Made by a program: the position numbers and the translations under genes. The notes beneath the pieces were generated by a model that worked only from the letters and a program-made list of their open reading frames with translations, was not told the origin of the DNA and made no database searches. A DNA stretch of 64,000 nucleotides, taken from positions 1 through 64,000 of the forward strand of contig NZ_SCSK01000061.1 of NCBI RefSeq assembly GCF_004297875.1, in the 5' to 3' direction. Shown here one piece after another: positions 7,153 to 18,555 of the stretch; position 1 is the first letter of the stretch, and each line of letters begins with the position of its first letter. The stretch comes from Pandoraea sp. Its GTDB lineage: Bacteria > Pseudomonadota > Gammaproteobacteria > Burkholderiales > Burkholderiaceae.

Positions 7153-8697
7153 ATGTCCGCCGCCCACGCCGCACAGGTTCGCCTGGCCCCCAAAGCCCAC
7201 GCTTTCGTCACGGCCTCGGTAATGCTCGCGACGATCATGCAGGTGCTCGACAGCACGATCGCCAACGTCGCCTTGCCACATATGCAGGGTAGCCTGTCTG
7301 CCACGCAGGACCAGATCACCTGGGTGCTGACCTCCTATATCGTTGCGGCGGCCATCGGCACGCCGCTGACCGGCTGGCTGGCCGGACGTTTTGGCCGCAA
7401 GCGCATTTTCCTGATATCGGTGGCGGGCTTCACCGCCACCTCGATCGCTTGCGGCATATCGATCTCGCTGCTCCAGATCGTCGTGGCGCGCCTGCTGCAG
7501 GGCCTGTGTGGCGCAGCCCTGGTGCCACTTTCGCAGGCGGTGATGCTCGACATCAACCCGCCGGCAAAGCACGGCCAGGCGATGGGGCTGTGGGGCACCG
7601 GCGTCACGCTGGGGCCCATTCTCGGGCCCGCGCTGGGCGGCTGGCTGACGGACAATTACAACTGGCGCTGGGTGTTCTACGTCAACGTGCCCATCGGGCT
7701 GCTGGCGTTCTTCGGGATCCTCGCCTTCATGACGGAGACCCGGCTTTCGCCGCGCAAGCTCGATCTGTTCGGCTTCGCGACGCTGAGCATCGCCATCGGC
7801 GCGCTGCAGTTGTTCCTCGACCGGGGCGAGGTGCAGGACTGGTTCGGATCTGTGGAAATCTGGATCGAGTCGCTGTGCGCGCTGATCGCATTCGCCTTTT
7901 TTCTCGGGCACACGCTGACTGTCGAGACGACGTCATTCTTCAACCGCGCGCTGGCGCGCGATCGGAATTTCATCATCGGCTGCTGCATTTACTTCGTGAT
8001 GGGCGCCGTACTCTACGCCACGCGCGCGCTCCTGCCGCCGCTGCTGCAAAATCTGATGCACTACTCGGTATTGGATGCGGGGCTGGCCACGGCGCCCAGC
8101 GGTGCCGGCTCGATGCTGGCGATGGTACTCGCCGGACGCCTGGTCGGCCCTATCAAGGCCCGCGATCTGGTCGGCGTCGGCTTTGCGGTCGCTGCCTTCT
8201 CGCTTTGGCAGATGTCGGGGTACAACCTGGCCATGGGCGAAGGCACCGTCGTCTGGTCGGGTTTCCTGCAGGGCCTGGGGATCGGGCTGATCTCCGTGCC
8301 GCTGACCACCGCGAGTTTCTCGACACTCGATCCACAGTTGCGTGGCGAGGGCACGTCGATCTACAGTTTGAGCAGAAATATCGGCAGCAGCATCGGCATC
8401 TCGTTCGTGCAAACGGAATTGACCCGCAACACGCAAGTCGCCCACGCATCGCTTGCCGAGCACATCACCGCGTATAACCCGCTCGCCCAGCCCAATGCAC
8501 TGCCCGGCGCCTGGAATATTCACACCGCTTCCGGTCTGGCGGCGCTGAATGCGGAAGTCACGCGGCAAGCGTCGATGATCGGTTATGTCGATGACTTCAA
8601 GCTGCTGTTCGTGCTCACCCTCGCGTCGATGCCACTGCTGATTCTGATGCGTACCACTCGCCGGGTAACACATGTGGCGGCCGCGGCCGATCATTAG
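7153..8697 (+). CDS. DHA2 family MFS efflux transporter (EmrB/QacA type)
   Basis: This 514-residue inner-membrane drug:proton antiporter has a length and helix pattern that fit 14 segments. Motif A is GWLAGRFGRKRIF after helix 2, motif C is LGPILGPALGGWLTDNYNWRW, and the first helix contains the conserved acidic motif QVLDSTIANVALP. EmrB-type pumps usually work with an EmrA adaptor and an outer-membrane channel; neither is encoded here. The substrate is unknown. The TetR gene upstream is the likely local regulator. Confidence 0.9.
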   Translation: MSAAHAAQVRLAPKAHAFVTASVMLATIMQVLDSTIANVALPHMQGSLSATQDQITWVLTSYIVAAAIGTPLTGWLAGRFGRKRIFLISVAGFTATSIACGISISLLQIVVARLLQGLCGAALVPLSQAVMLDINPPAKHGQAMGLWGTGVTLGPILGPALGGWLTDNYNWRWVFYVNVPIGLLAFFGILAFMTETRLSPRKLDLFGFATLSIAIGALQLFLDRGEVQDWFGSVEIWIESLCALIAFAFFLGHTLTVETTSFFNRALARDRNFIIGCCIYFVMGAVLYATRALLPPLLQNLMHYSVLDAGLATAPSGAGSMLAMVLAGRLVGPIKARDLVGVGFAVAAFSLWQMSGYNLAMGEGTVVWSGFLQGLGIGLISVPLTTASFSTLDPQLRGEGTSIYSLSRNIGSSIGISFVQTELTRNTQVAHASLAEHITAYNPLAQPNALPGAWNIHTASGLAALNAEVTRQASMIGYVDDFKLLFVLTLASMPLLILMRTTRRVTHVAAAADH

Positions 8698-8795
8698 GCG
8701 GCATGACGCGGATCACTGCCCCGGCCCTTGCGGCCCTGCTAGAATCGAATGTAACGCGCTGCATCCCGCAGCCCCATCAAGACCAGGCACGCATC

Positions 8796-9059
8796 ATGAC
8801 CAATGACGCTCCCCAAAAGCCGCAAGACGACGATCTTCAACAGGAGCACTTCGGCGCGGCGCTCAACCATATCAGTCAAGCACTCAACTCGGGCAACATC
8901 GCCGTGAGTGCGGCCAAGGGTATTCTGTTCAGCTTGACCGAGACGCTCGGCGTACTGGTGGGCGACCCGGACTTGCCGGCACATGTCAAATCCGGCTATG
9001 AAGGCCTGCTGGAAACGGCGCGCGAATTGAGCGTGCAACTGAACAAGTCGAAAAAGTAG
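8796..9059 (+). CDS. Small hypothetical protein
   Basis: The protein has 87 residues and is probably soluble and helical. A polar N-terminus (NDAPQKPQDDDLQQEH) precedes amphipathic helices such as FGAALNHISQALNSGN and YEGLLETARELSVQLNKS. The ATG at 8796 is chosen because the upstream part of the frame is proline-rich and unlike a protein start. I do not recognise the family. It lies 98 bp after the efflux pump on the same strand and 43 bp before a DUF2784 gene. Confidence 0.55.
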   Translation: MTNDAPQKPQDDDLQQEHFGAALNHISQALNSGNIAVSAAKGILFSLTETLGVLVGDPDLPAHVKSGYEGLLETARELSVQLNKSKK

Positions 9060-9102
9060 GCCGCCACCCGCCGCTCGCCCGCTACCCATTGCGGCACGCA
9101 CG

Positions 9103-9492
9103 ATGACCGGGCTGGCCAATGTCGTGCTGGTACTCCATGCGCTGATCGCGCTCTTCATCGTCGGCTCGCTCGCGATGATCTGGATCGGCGCCGCGCTGCG
9201 CTGGGCGTGGGTGCGGCAGCCGCTGTTCCGGCTCGTTCATTTGCTGGCCATCGGCACGGTTGCGCTGCTGGCACTGGCGGGCCTGCCCTGTCCGCTGACC
9301 GTGCTGGAAGATCACCTGCGGCAAGGCGCCATGGGGCAGGCGGGATTCATCCAATACTGGGTCAGTCGCCTGCTGTATTACCAATTCCCGCCGTGGGTAT
9401 TCACTGTCGCCTATGCCGCATTTGCCATGCTGGCGGCACTCACGTGGCACTGCGTGCCGCCCCGCCGCCGCTGCGCCACGCCCGGACCCTAG
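9103..9492 (+). CDS. DUF2784 domain-containing membrane protein
   Basis: This 129-residue integral membrane protein has about four hydrophobic segments. It matches the DUF2784 pattern: VVLVLHALIALFIVGSLAMI at the start, WVRQPLFRLVHLLAIG in the middle, GLPCPLTVLEDHLR, and a final segment after YWVSRLLYYQFPPWVF. The conserved Cys-Pro-Leu-Thr and His-Leu residues are present. Function is unknown. It ends four bases into the convergent Rhs gene. Confidence 0.8.
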   Translation: MTGLANVVLVLHALIALFIVGSLAMIWIGAALRWAWVRQPLFRLVHLLAIGTVALLALAGLPCPLTVLEDHLRQGAMGQAGFIQYWVSRLLYYQFPPWVFTVAYAAFAMLAALTWHCVPPRRRCATPGP

Positions 9493-10877
9493 CCGATCAG
9501 CCTGACCGGCAAGCCAGGATTGACCGCTCGCAAGCGGTCGACCGTCGCCATCAGAAGCTGCCGTGCGTCTCGCTCGCGTCGCGAATCGCCGGCCCGGTGC
9601 CGCGGCGCGACGACCAGCCTGGTCACACGAATCGGCTCGGTCGGTTTGAAGTCGGCGTGCAGACTGACGCCCGGCCGACCGACCACCAGGATTTCATTGT
9701 ACTGATGGCGTGGCGACGTTCTCAGTATCGCGTTCGGACTCTTGATGATGTTGTAGCGTTGAACACTCCGATCGTCGTTCTTATCGAATCCTCCGCGAAT
9801 TGCATCCGCCAGCGCGTGGGGCTCAAAAACAGCATGCGTCCCCGGATCGACGCCGGCATGATTGGGGAAATACACGTCGCGGTCATGGGTTCCAAGGATA
9901 TTTTGCGGCGGGACCTCAAGCACGAAGTTAATGTCGGCAATGGCACCGGTGTCTCGGGTATGCACATCCCATGCCGCGATGAGCCTATCGGAAAATTCGC
10001 CGATGCGGGAGAGATCCATCAGCGAAGTGCTGACCACGTCCCATTGCGCCAGCGCCGTCTCGGCCGGCTGCTCGAACAACGCGCCGTCGTTGTGGCGGAC
10101 CGAATGCACCAACATCAGCGGCGGGCTCAGGTTCGCCCATTTTGCCAGACGCCGGGTGAGTTTCGGGAACTCGATAGATGCGGACGGCGAGCGCGTGAAG
10201 TTTTCACGGTATTTGGCTGCCGCGCTGGCCGTCAAGCGATCCTTGACGGCCAGCCACAACACCGCCTCATTCTCGCGGGCGGGAACGGCATCGTCGTTTG
10301 CCGGCTCCGTCATCCGTCCATCCCGGTCCCTGCTCGAGACCGGGTTATTGTGCACGAAGGCAAACAGGTTCAAGCCGTCTGACGCGCCGGCCGGATCCGC
10401 GCTGACCCACCGTCCCAGCCAAGCGCCGTATGAACGATAGCCGTAATCGTGCAGACCGCTCGCATCGCGCTCTTTGCCGCAGTAGCGTCGACATTTCCGG
10501 GCTGCGTCGCCCGGGCTGGCGCACCCCCACGCCGCTGTGCCGCCGAATGGATAAAATGTCTCGTGAGTGAGCAAGCTCCCCTGCGCGTCGGTTTCGATCC
10601 GACAGGAACCCGCCAGGTCGCGCACCGCATAACGCCACTGTCGTCTCTGCATGCCAGTGACCGCATTGGCCGTAACCATGACCATCTCGGCCCCCGCGCC
10701 AGCGGTGACCAGCAATCTGGCGTTGATCACTGCGCGCCGATTGGATTGCCGCAACCATAATCCCGTCAGGTAGCGTGTTTCGTTATGCGGCCCGGCCTTT
10801 CGTGCACGCTGGCCAGGGCAACTGTAGCTGTATCGTTCCATGTTTCGAATCCACGGTGTCAATGTCGAGTGCCGCAT
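9489..10877 (-). CDS. TccC/Rhs core protein, N-terminally truncated, with unassigned C-terminal domain
   Basis: The frame encodes 462 residues. The first ~190 match the last part of TccC-like Rhs shells: ERYSYSCPGQRARK, RYLTGLW, ETFYPFGGTAAW, then the core motif CGKERDASGLHDYGYRSYG, GRWVSADPAGASDGLNLF and FVHNNP. About 270 residues follow the core, the place where Rhs proteins carry a variable toxin. This tail (with HQYNEILVVGRPGVSL near the end) matches no family I can name. Full TccC proteins are much longer. An in-frame stop lies about 24 bp upstream and no ribosome site is seen, so this is a 5'-truncated remnant or displaced C-terminal cassette. Parts of the tail look less GC-rich than neighbours, hinting at transfer. 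Confidence 0.7.
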   Translation of the reverse strand: MRHSTLTPWIRNMERYSYSCPGQRARKAGPHNETRYLTGLWLRQSNRRAVINARLLVTAGAGAEMVMVTANAVTGMQRRQWRYAVRDLAGSCRIETDAQGSLLTHETFYPFGGTAAWGCASPGDAARKCRRYCGKERDASGLHDYGYRSYGAWLGRWVSADPAGASDGLNLFAFVHNNPVSSRDRDGRMTEPANDDAVPARENEAVLWLAVKDRLTASAAAKYRENFTRSPSASIEFPKLTRRLAKWANLSPPLMLVHSVRHNDGALFEQPAETALAQWDVVSTSLMDLSRIGEFSDRLIAAWDVHTRDTGAIADINFVLEVPPQNILGTHDRDVYFPNHAGVDPGTHAVFEPHALADAIRGGFDKNDDRSVQRYNIIKSPNAILRTSPRHQYNEILVVGRPGVSLHADFKPTEPIRVTRLVVAPRHRAGDSRRERDARQLLMATVDRLRAVNPGLPVRLIG

Positions 10878-11065
10878 GCTAGCGAACCGCCCCGTCGGTA
10901 CTCAACTGCCGCGGCCGTGCCACGCAAGCAATTCATTGTTTTATCGTCAAGATACGAACGGCAGGCACAGCAGGTGAATGTAAGCAAATTTTTCAAGCTT
11001 GGCGGGTACGATCGGTTTGATCTAAGCTGAACGGATCACCTTCATCTTCGATAGGGATGCTTAAT

Positions 11066-12610
11066 ATGCCAACCTTTCTGCTGCCCGGTAGCGAGCAAAC
11101 CTGCCCTCCCGGCGCGCGCTGCGTCGGCAGGGCCGATCCGAGCGCGCGCTTTGAAGTCACACTGGTCGTGCGCCAGCCTGCGCAGGACGCCTTCGCGCGT
11201 CATCTCGACGCCCTGCACGACGTCGCTCGACGTCCGCCCGCGCTTACGCGCGAGGCCTACGCGGCCCAATACAGCGCCGCCGCGGATGACTTTGCCGCGG
11301 TGGAACAGTTTGCCGCAGGCGAAGGCCTGCAGGTGGTGCGCAGAGACGCGGCACAACGCACGATGGTTCTGTCGGGCACAGTCGCGCAGTTCAATCATGC
11401 CTTCGAGATCGATTTGCAGAAAATCGAACACGAGGGCAAATCGTATCGCGGCAGAATCGGTCCGGTGCATTTGCCCCAACACCTCAAAACCGTGGTCGAA
11501 GCGGTGCTTGGCCTGGAAGATCTCCCGCTGGCCAGAACGCACTTCAGGTTGCAACCGGCGGCTCGCAGTGCCGCCGGCTTCACGCCGCTCGAACTGGCGT
11601 CGATTTATCAATTTCCGGCCGGCGCCGGCAAAGGGCAGACGATCGCGCTGATCGAACTGGGCGGCGGCGTCAATGCCAACGACCTGACCACTTACTTCTC
11701 GCAATTGGGCATCACACCGCCACAAGTTACTGCGGTGTCGGTAGATCAGGCCACCAACAGCCCGACGGGCGACCCCAATGGTCCCGACGGCGAGGTGACG
11801 CTCGACGTCGAAATCGCCGGCGCCATCGCACCCGAGGCACATATCGTCCTGTATTTCGCACCGAACACCGAAGCCGGCTTTTTCAACGCGGTCAGCGCCG
11901 CGGTTCACGACACCACGCACCGGCCGACCGTCATCTCGATCAGTTGGGGCGGCCCCGAAGCGGCCTGGACGCGGCAATCGCTCGACGTTTTCGATCGGGC
12001 ACTGCAAGCGGCCGCCGCGATGGGCGTCACGGTGTGTGCTGCCTCCGGCGACAGCGGATCGAGCGGCAGCCCCGGCAACGGCAGCCCGCAAGTCGACTTT
12101 CCCGCGTCCAGCCCGCATGTGCTCGCCTGCGGCGGCACCCGGCTGCAAGCCAGCGCCAATCGGCGCGATACGGAGTCGGTGTGGAACGATGGCGCCGGCG
12201 GCGGCGCGTCGGGCGGCGGCGTGAGCGCCGCCTTTGCCCTGCCCTCCTGGCAGGAGGGCTTGCAGGTTACGGCCACCGATGGCACGACCCAAGCGTTGGC
12301 CCAGCGCGGCGTGCCCGATGTGGCGGGCGACGCCAGCCCGGCAAGCGGCTATGACATCGTGGTCGACGCGCAAGCGGCGATCGTTGGCGGCACCAGTGCC
12401 GTCGCGCCCCTGTGGGCCGGCCTGATCGCCCGCCTGAACGCGTCGCTGGGCAAACCGCTCGGGTATCTGAATCCAATTCTGTACCAGCATCCCGGGGTGC
12501 TCAACGACATTACCCAGGGAAATAATGGCGAATTCGCCGCCGCACCGGGCTGGGACGCCTGTACCGGCCTGGGCAGCCCCAACGGCCAGAAAATCGCCGG
12601 CGTCGTCTGA
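11066..12610 (+). CDS. S53 family peptidase (sedolisin/kumamolisin-like)
   Basis: The proenzyme has 514 residues. An N-terminal pro-kumamolisin activation domain (about 25-155) is followed by the catalytic domain (about 175-514). Predicted catalytic residues are Glu243 and Asp247 (DGEVTLDVE), Asp329 (SGDSGSSGS) and Ser444 (GGTSAVAPLWAG); the Glu-Asp-Asp spacing of 4 and 82 equals that of kumamolisin. A calcium site is seen near the C-terminus (DITQGNNG ... GWDACTGLG). The ATG at 11066 has ATAGGG nine bases upstream; the ATG at 11057 has no room for a ribosome site. Sedolisins act on proteins at acid pH, usually outside the cell; no classical signal peptide is visible. Confidence 0.9.
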   Translation: MPTFLLPGSEQTCPPGARCVGRADPSARFEVTLVVRQPAQDAFARHLDALHDVARRPPALTREAYAAQYSAAADDFAAVEQFAAGEGLQVVRRDAAQRTMVLSGTVAQFNHAFEIDLQKIEHEGKSYRGRIGPVHLPQHLKTVVEAVLGLEDLPLARTHFRLQPAARSAAGFTPLELASIYQFPAGAGKGQTIALIELGGGVNANDLTTYFSQLGITPPQVTAVSVDQATNSPTGDPNGPDGEVTLDVEIAGAIAPEAHIVLYFAPNTEAGFFNAVSAAVHDTTHRPTVISISWGGPEAAWTRQSLDVFDRALQAAAAMGVTVCAASGDSGSSGSPGNGSPQVDFPASSPHVLACGGTRLQASANRRDTESVWNDGAGGGASGGGVSAAFALPSWQEGLQVTATDGTTQALAQRGVPDVAGDASPASGYDIVVDAQAAIVGGTSAVAPLWAGLIARLNASLGKPLGYLNPILYQHPGVLNDITQGNNGEFAAAPGWDACTGLGSPNGQKIAGVV

Positions 12611-12637
12611 GCGCGACCGGTGACGCGGCAGCGCCGG

Positions 12638-14248
12638 CTAACGCGCTCGGCGGCGCGCCTGCAGACTCAGGATGCGCTGCATGGCGGCGTGATCGTTCGC
12701 GGCGCTATCGTAGAAGTTCACCAGATCGGCCTTGAGCGCGGTGCGGGATCCGCCGTCGAGATAGACCATATGCCCTGACGGATAGTATCTGACCGTGAGG
12801 TTGTCCCTGACTGCGTGGTCCTTGAGTGGCATCGCCTGCAAGTCGAGCGTGGTTTGATAGAACGGCGTTACCGCGTCATAGTACCCATTGGCCGACAGTA
12901 CCTTCAGATCGACGTTCAGGCTCATCGCCGCGGCAAGATCGCCAGCGGTGTAGAGCACCACGTTGCCCTTGGCATCCACGCCTTTTTGCGCGCCGGTCGG
13001 ATCGATGTGGCTGAAATCCCAGTAACGGAACGCTTGGTCATTCAGGTCGGTAAAGGCCGAGTTGGAAGTGAACTTGAGCTGATCGTTCAGGTAGCTGTTC
13101 CACATCGCGGTGTAGACGCCGCTCACGGCCGTCATGGTCGGATCGTTGCCGCCGGAATTCGGGTCGACCTTGCCGGCAATGCCGGTATCGATGCCGGTGA
13201 CCCGACCGTCATAGGCGCCGCAGGCAAGCCCCTGCGATTGCAGCAGCGTCACCAGGAACAGCAGGGTGCCCAAGTGATTGTAGGTGCCCACATTGAGATG
13301 CCAGCCGGTCAGCGTCTGGGGGCTGATGCCCAGATAGTCACTGAGCTTCTGTACCGTGGCCGGGGCCGCCGTGGGGAAATTCTTCAGCGCCATCAGATAA
13401 TCGGTGGCGGCGAATTGCGCGACCGCGGCCATGAAATGCGGCAAGTCCCTGGGCGCCGGCTTGACGGAAATTTTCTTGTGATACCAGGCGTCGGCTGCGC
13501 ACGTCGGCAGCAGGCCGATCGGGTTGCCTGCCTGCGTGTAATCGAGGATCGACGATTGCAGTACCACGCCGTTCAGATCCACACCGTCCTCGTGCAACGC
13601 GTAGGCAAGTACCGCGCTGCGGGCAGTGCCGTAGGATTCGCCATAAATGAATTTGGGCGAATTCCACCGGTCGTTGGCCGTCAGGTAGCGCTTGATGAAT
13701 TGCTTGATCGAGCCGGCGTCCTGGTCGACCCCCCAGAAATCCCGGTTCTTCTTCGGCGCGATAGCCGCCGAATAGCCGGTGCCGACCGGATTGATGAACA
13801 CCAGGTCGCTTTTATCGAGCAGGCTGTCGGGATTCGGTTCCATCGCATAGGGCGCCGGCGGCGTGAACCCCGGCATCGAGGTCTTGATGCGCATCGGTGC
13901 GTAGGATCCAAGCAACACGAAAACCGCCGACGACCCCGGCCCGCCGTTGTAGAAAAATGTGACCGGCCGCGTCGTATGCGACTCGCCGTCGGCTGTGAAG
14001 GCCACATAAAACATCTTCGCGTCCGGCTTGGAACTGCTCGGGTCAACGGTCACCAAATGGCCCGCCGTCGCGGTATAGCGTATCGTGCGGCCCCCCAGCA
14101 CAAGCGAATGGTGAGTGATCGCGGCGTTTTCGGTCGCGTCGGTCACGGAATCGTCGGGTCCGTTGCCGTAGGCGACCGGATCGAAAAAGGGATGATCGGC
14201 GTGCGCGGCAGACGCCGGCGCGGTGTGAGGTGTCGGTTTCGAAGGCAT
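12638..14248 (-). CDS. S10 family serine carboxypeptidase-like protein
   Basis: The protein has 536 residues and the alpha/beta-hydrolase fold of the S10 family. It shows the substrate and oxyanion motif YNGGPGSSA (100-108), nucleophile Ser205 in GESYGT, and Asp and His near 458 (NGYYDAVTPF) and 493 (PSGHMVYLD). The start at 14248 is preceded by CAGGAG on the minus strand; a longer frame to 14326 lacks this. No clear signal peptide is seen. It converges with the S53 gene, ending 28 bp from it. S10 enzymes trim C-terminal residues and are usually acid-active, so the pair could act on the same peptides; that link is an inference. Confidence 0.85.
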   Translation of the reverse strand: MPSKPTPHTAPASAAHADHPFFDPVAYGNGPDDSVTDATENAAITHHSLVLGGRTIRYTATAGHLVTVDPSSSKPDAKMFYVAFTADGESHTTRPVTFFYNGGPGSSAVFVLLGSYAPMRIKTSMPGFTPPAPYAMEPNPDSLLDKSDLVFINPVGTGYSAAIAPKKNRDFWGVDQDAGSIKQFIKRYLTANDRWNSPKFIYGESYGTARSAVLAYALHEDGVDLNGVVLQSSILDYTQAGNPIGLLPTCAADAWYHKKISVKPAPRDLPHFMAAVAQFAATDYLMALKNFPTAAPATVQKLSDYLGISPQTLTGWHLNVGTYNHLGTLLFLVTLLQSQGLACGAYDGRVTGIDTGIAGKVDPNSGGNDPTMTAVSGVYTAMWNSYLNDQLKFTSNSAFTDLNDQAFRYWDFSHIDPTGAQKGVDAKGNVVLYTAGDLAAAMSLNVDLKVLSANGYYDAVTPFYQTTLDLQAMPLKDHAVRDNLTVRYYPSGHMVYLDGGSRTALKADLVNFYDSAANDHAAMQRILSLQARRRAR

Positions 14249-14458
14249 AGCAGACTCCTGATTCGCCACATGCCCCGTACCATATGGACTGTTCTTTAAT
14301 GATAGTCGGATCCATTGTAGTACCAAACAACGACGAATTCACCACGCCGATTCACGCAGCCTCTGCCGGCTCCTTTTCCCTGGCGTATCATATGGCCGCT
14401 ATGACAACAGGCACGCGGCGGCCGCGCTCGCCAGTGCCTTGCGGGAAAAGGTCTTTCC

Positions 14459-15760
14459 ATGACAAATCTTGTAGTACACGGCGGCCAGCCCCTGCGCGGC
14501 CGCATCATGCCGTCAGCCAATAAAAACGCCGTGCTGCCGGTGCTGTGCGCCACCCTGCTCACGTCCCAGCCGATACGCCTGCTCGGCGTGCCGGAAATTA
14601 CCGACGTCAAGAAAATCCTCGATATCTTTCGCGCCCTGGGCAGCGAAGTGCTGGCCGATTTCGCCAGTGGCATCGTCGAGTTGCACCACCGCGACACGCG
14701 GTTCGACCCCAAAGTGCATCGCCTGCCCGAGGAAATGCGCTCATCGATCATGCTGGTGCCGCCGCTGCTGGCGCGCTTCGGCGCCGCCCGCATCGAGGAC
14801 AACGTCAAGGGCTGCACACTGGGCATGCGCGAAATCGACCCGCACGTCGAAGTCCTGCAGCATTTTGGCGCGCGCATCGAGCGCACCGACGGCTCGCTGC
14901 TCATCCTCGCCGACGGCCCGCTGCGCCCCACCCGGCATTGGCTCGATTACGCCTCGGTCACCACCACCGAAAACTTCGTCCTGTGCGCGGCCACCGCGAC
15001 GGGCACCTCCAGGCTGACCAACGCGGCTTGCGAACCGCATGTTCAGGAATTGTGTCGCTTCATGGCGATGCTCGGCGTCTCTATCGAGGGGCTGGGCACC
15101 TCACAGCTGGTGGTCGCCGGCGCCGAGCGCTTCGGCGGCGGCGAATTCACCTTCAGCGAGGATTACCACGAGATCACGACGTTCCTCGCGCTGGGCGCGA
15201 TCACCGGCGGCGAGATCAGCGTCAAGAACTCCATCCCGGAGCAATTCCCGCTGATCGACCGAACCTTCGGCAAATTCGGCATCGAAGTGATCCACCGCGA
15301 CGGCTGGTCGTGCGCGGTACAGGACGGCCCGTTGCGCGTGCGCAAGCCATTCACACCGAATATCCTGACCAAGGTCGAGGCAGCGCCGTGGCCCTATTTC
15401 CCGGTCGATCTGTTGCCGATTTTCATCTCGCTGGGCGTCAAGGCCGAGGGCAGCGCGATGTTCTGGAACAAGGTCTACGACGGCGCAATGGGCTGGTCGG
15501 TCGAACTCTCCAAATTCGGCGCCCATGTCTTCCTGGCCGACCCTCACCGCCTGGTGACCTTCGGCGGCCTGCCGCTGAGCCCGGCGGTGGTCGAGAGCCC
15601 CTATATCATTCGCGTGGCAATCGCCTTGCTGATGGTCGCCGCCAGTATCGACGGCCGCTCGGTGATCAAAAACGCCGCGCCGATCCGCCGCGCCCACCCG
15701 CGTTTCGTTGAAAACCTGCGCTCGGTCGGGGCTCAGGTCGAGTGGCACGAAGAAAGCTGA
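14459..15760 (+). CDS. murA: UDP-N-acetylglucosamine 1-carboxyvinyltransferase family (MurA paralogue)
   Basis: The protein has 433 residues. MurA transfers enolpyruvate from PEP to UDP-GlcNAc in the first committed step of peptidoglycan synthesis and is the fosfomycin target. Seen here are Lys22-Asn23 (SANKNAVLP), an Arg in [16 protein letters not shown], the active-site loop [11 protein letters not shown] with Cys119 and Arg124, and the PVDLLP aspartate. Overall the sequence is divergent from canonical MurA. In related genomes the housekeeping murA lies near hisG, so this copy, beside a second EF-G gene, is probably a paralogue. A related enolpyruvyl transfer is possible. Confidence 0.75.
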   Translation: MTNLVVHGGQPLRGRIMPSANKNAVLPVLCATLLTSQPIRLLGVPEITDVKKILDIFRALGSEVLADFASGIVELHHRDTRFDPKVHRLPEEMRSSIMLVPPLLARFGAARIEDNVKGCTLGMREIDPHVEVLQHFGARIERTDGSLLILADGPLRPTRHWLDYASVTTTENFVLCAATATGTSRLTNAACEPHVQELCRFMAMLGVSIEGLGTSQLVVAGAERFGGGEFTFSEDYHEITTFLALGAITGGEISVKNSIPEQFPLIDRTFGKFGIEVIHRDGWSCAVQDGPLRVRKPFTPNILTKVEAAPWPYFPVDLLPIFISLGVKAEGSAMFWNKVYDGAMGWSVELSKFGAHVFLADPHRLVTFGGLPLSPAVVESPYIIRVAIALLMVAASIDGRSVIKNAAPIRRAHPRFVENLRSVGAQVEWHEES

Positions 15761-15854
15761 TCCGGCACGCGCCACGCCCCCGCCAGACGTGCGACAAAGG
15801 AGTATGATTTGTTGCTCCTCCCATTTTTGCCAACAGCTTCAAGAGAGGCCCATC

Positions 15855-17957
<2,103 letters not shown>

Positions 17958-18003
17958 CCAGCGCGGTTGACTGCGCCGGTTGGCCCGGCGCGGAGAGGGC
18001 CCA

Positions 18004-18038
18004 GGCCCATGCGCGGGGATGCCCGCGCATGGGCCTTT
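18004..18038 (+). terminator. Terminator after EF-G gene
   Basis: A perfect 14-bp stem, GGCCCATGCGCGGG (18004-18017) with CCCGCGCATGGGCC (18022-18035), closes on a GATG loop and is followed by a short T run. It lies 47 bp after the EF-G stop codon. Confidence 0.8.
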
Positions 18039-18163
18039 CCATTCGCGTCGCCGGCACCGGCATGACGCACTGCCGCATTCCCGCCGCCGGGCAGGCACGA
18101 ATTTTTCCCGTTTTGCCGGCAGCCTCCTATACTGGAATGAAGGCTTGATGACAGGAGGCGAAG

Positions 18164-18346
18164 ATGGTCCATCTCAATTGGTACGACCTCACCCTGTTTT
18201 TGCCGATGGCCATGGCCGGCGCAATCCTGATCGGCGCGATCCCGGTCGCCACGCGTTTCACCCGACTCAGTCTCAGGGCGGTCGGCGCCATTGCCGGCGC
18301 CTTGCTCGCACTGCTGGTGGTCGAGGCTTTGCCGACACTGATCTGA
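18164..18346 (+). CDS. Small membrane protein
   Basis: The protein has 60 residues and two hydrophobic segments: about 8-28 (LTLFLPMAMAGAILIGAIPV) and 37-58 (LRAVGAIAGALLALLVVEAL). They are separated by a short basic loop with FTRLSLR, which should face the cytoplasm. A strong ribosome site CAGGAGGCG precedes the ATG, which supports a real gene. I do not recognise the family. It stands alone between two terminators. Confidence 0.65.
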   Translation: MVHLNWYDLTLFLPMAMAGAILIGAIPVATRFTRLSLRAVGAIAGALLALLVVEALPTLI

Positions 18347-18432
18347 TGCCCGTCACGACGGCGTCATAAGCTCGCCCTAAATTCTGTCTTGCATGCTGCC
18401 TGATCGCAGCATTGCGGCTGTCCCTCTCCTCA

Positions 18433-18462
18433 GGCCCGCCGGCTCTGCCGCGGGCTTTTTTT
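18433..18462 (+). terminator. Rho-independent terminator
   Basis: GCCCGCCGGC and GCCGCGGGC (18434-18455) pair with one or two mismatches around TCT and are followed by seven T residues. It ends the transcript of the small membrane protein. Confidence 0.75.
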
Positions 18463-18555
18463 GACGCTGCTTCGCAAGCGCGCGCTGCGCCCCCGATTTT
18501 TTCGCCTACAATCGAAAACTGTATCTCAAGTCCGACGACTCATGAGGGAGCCGAC

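Noticed and set aside
9489..14248. Rhs remnant plus two peptidases as a complete insecticidal toxin complex
   Set aside because: No TcA or TcB genes are present, the TccC shell is truncated, and the peptidases have independent family identities.
11042..14299. Long frames opposite the S53 gene (11042-12490) and the S10 gene (12815-14299)
   Set aside because: Both are shadows of peptidase genes whose catalytic motifs are exactly spaced on the other strand.
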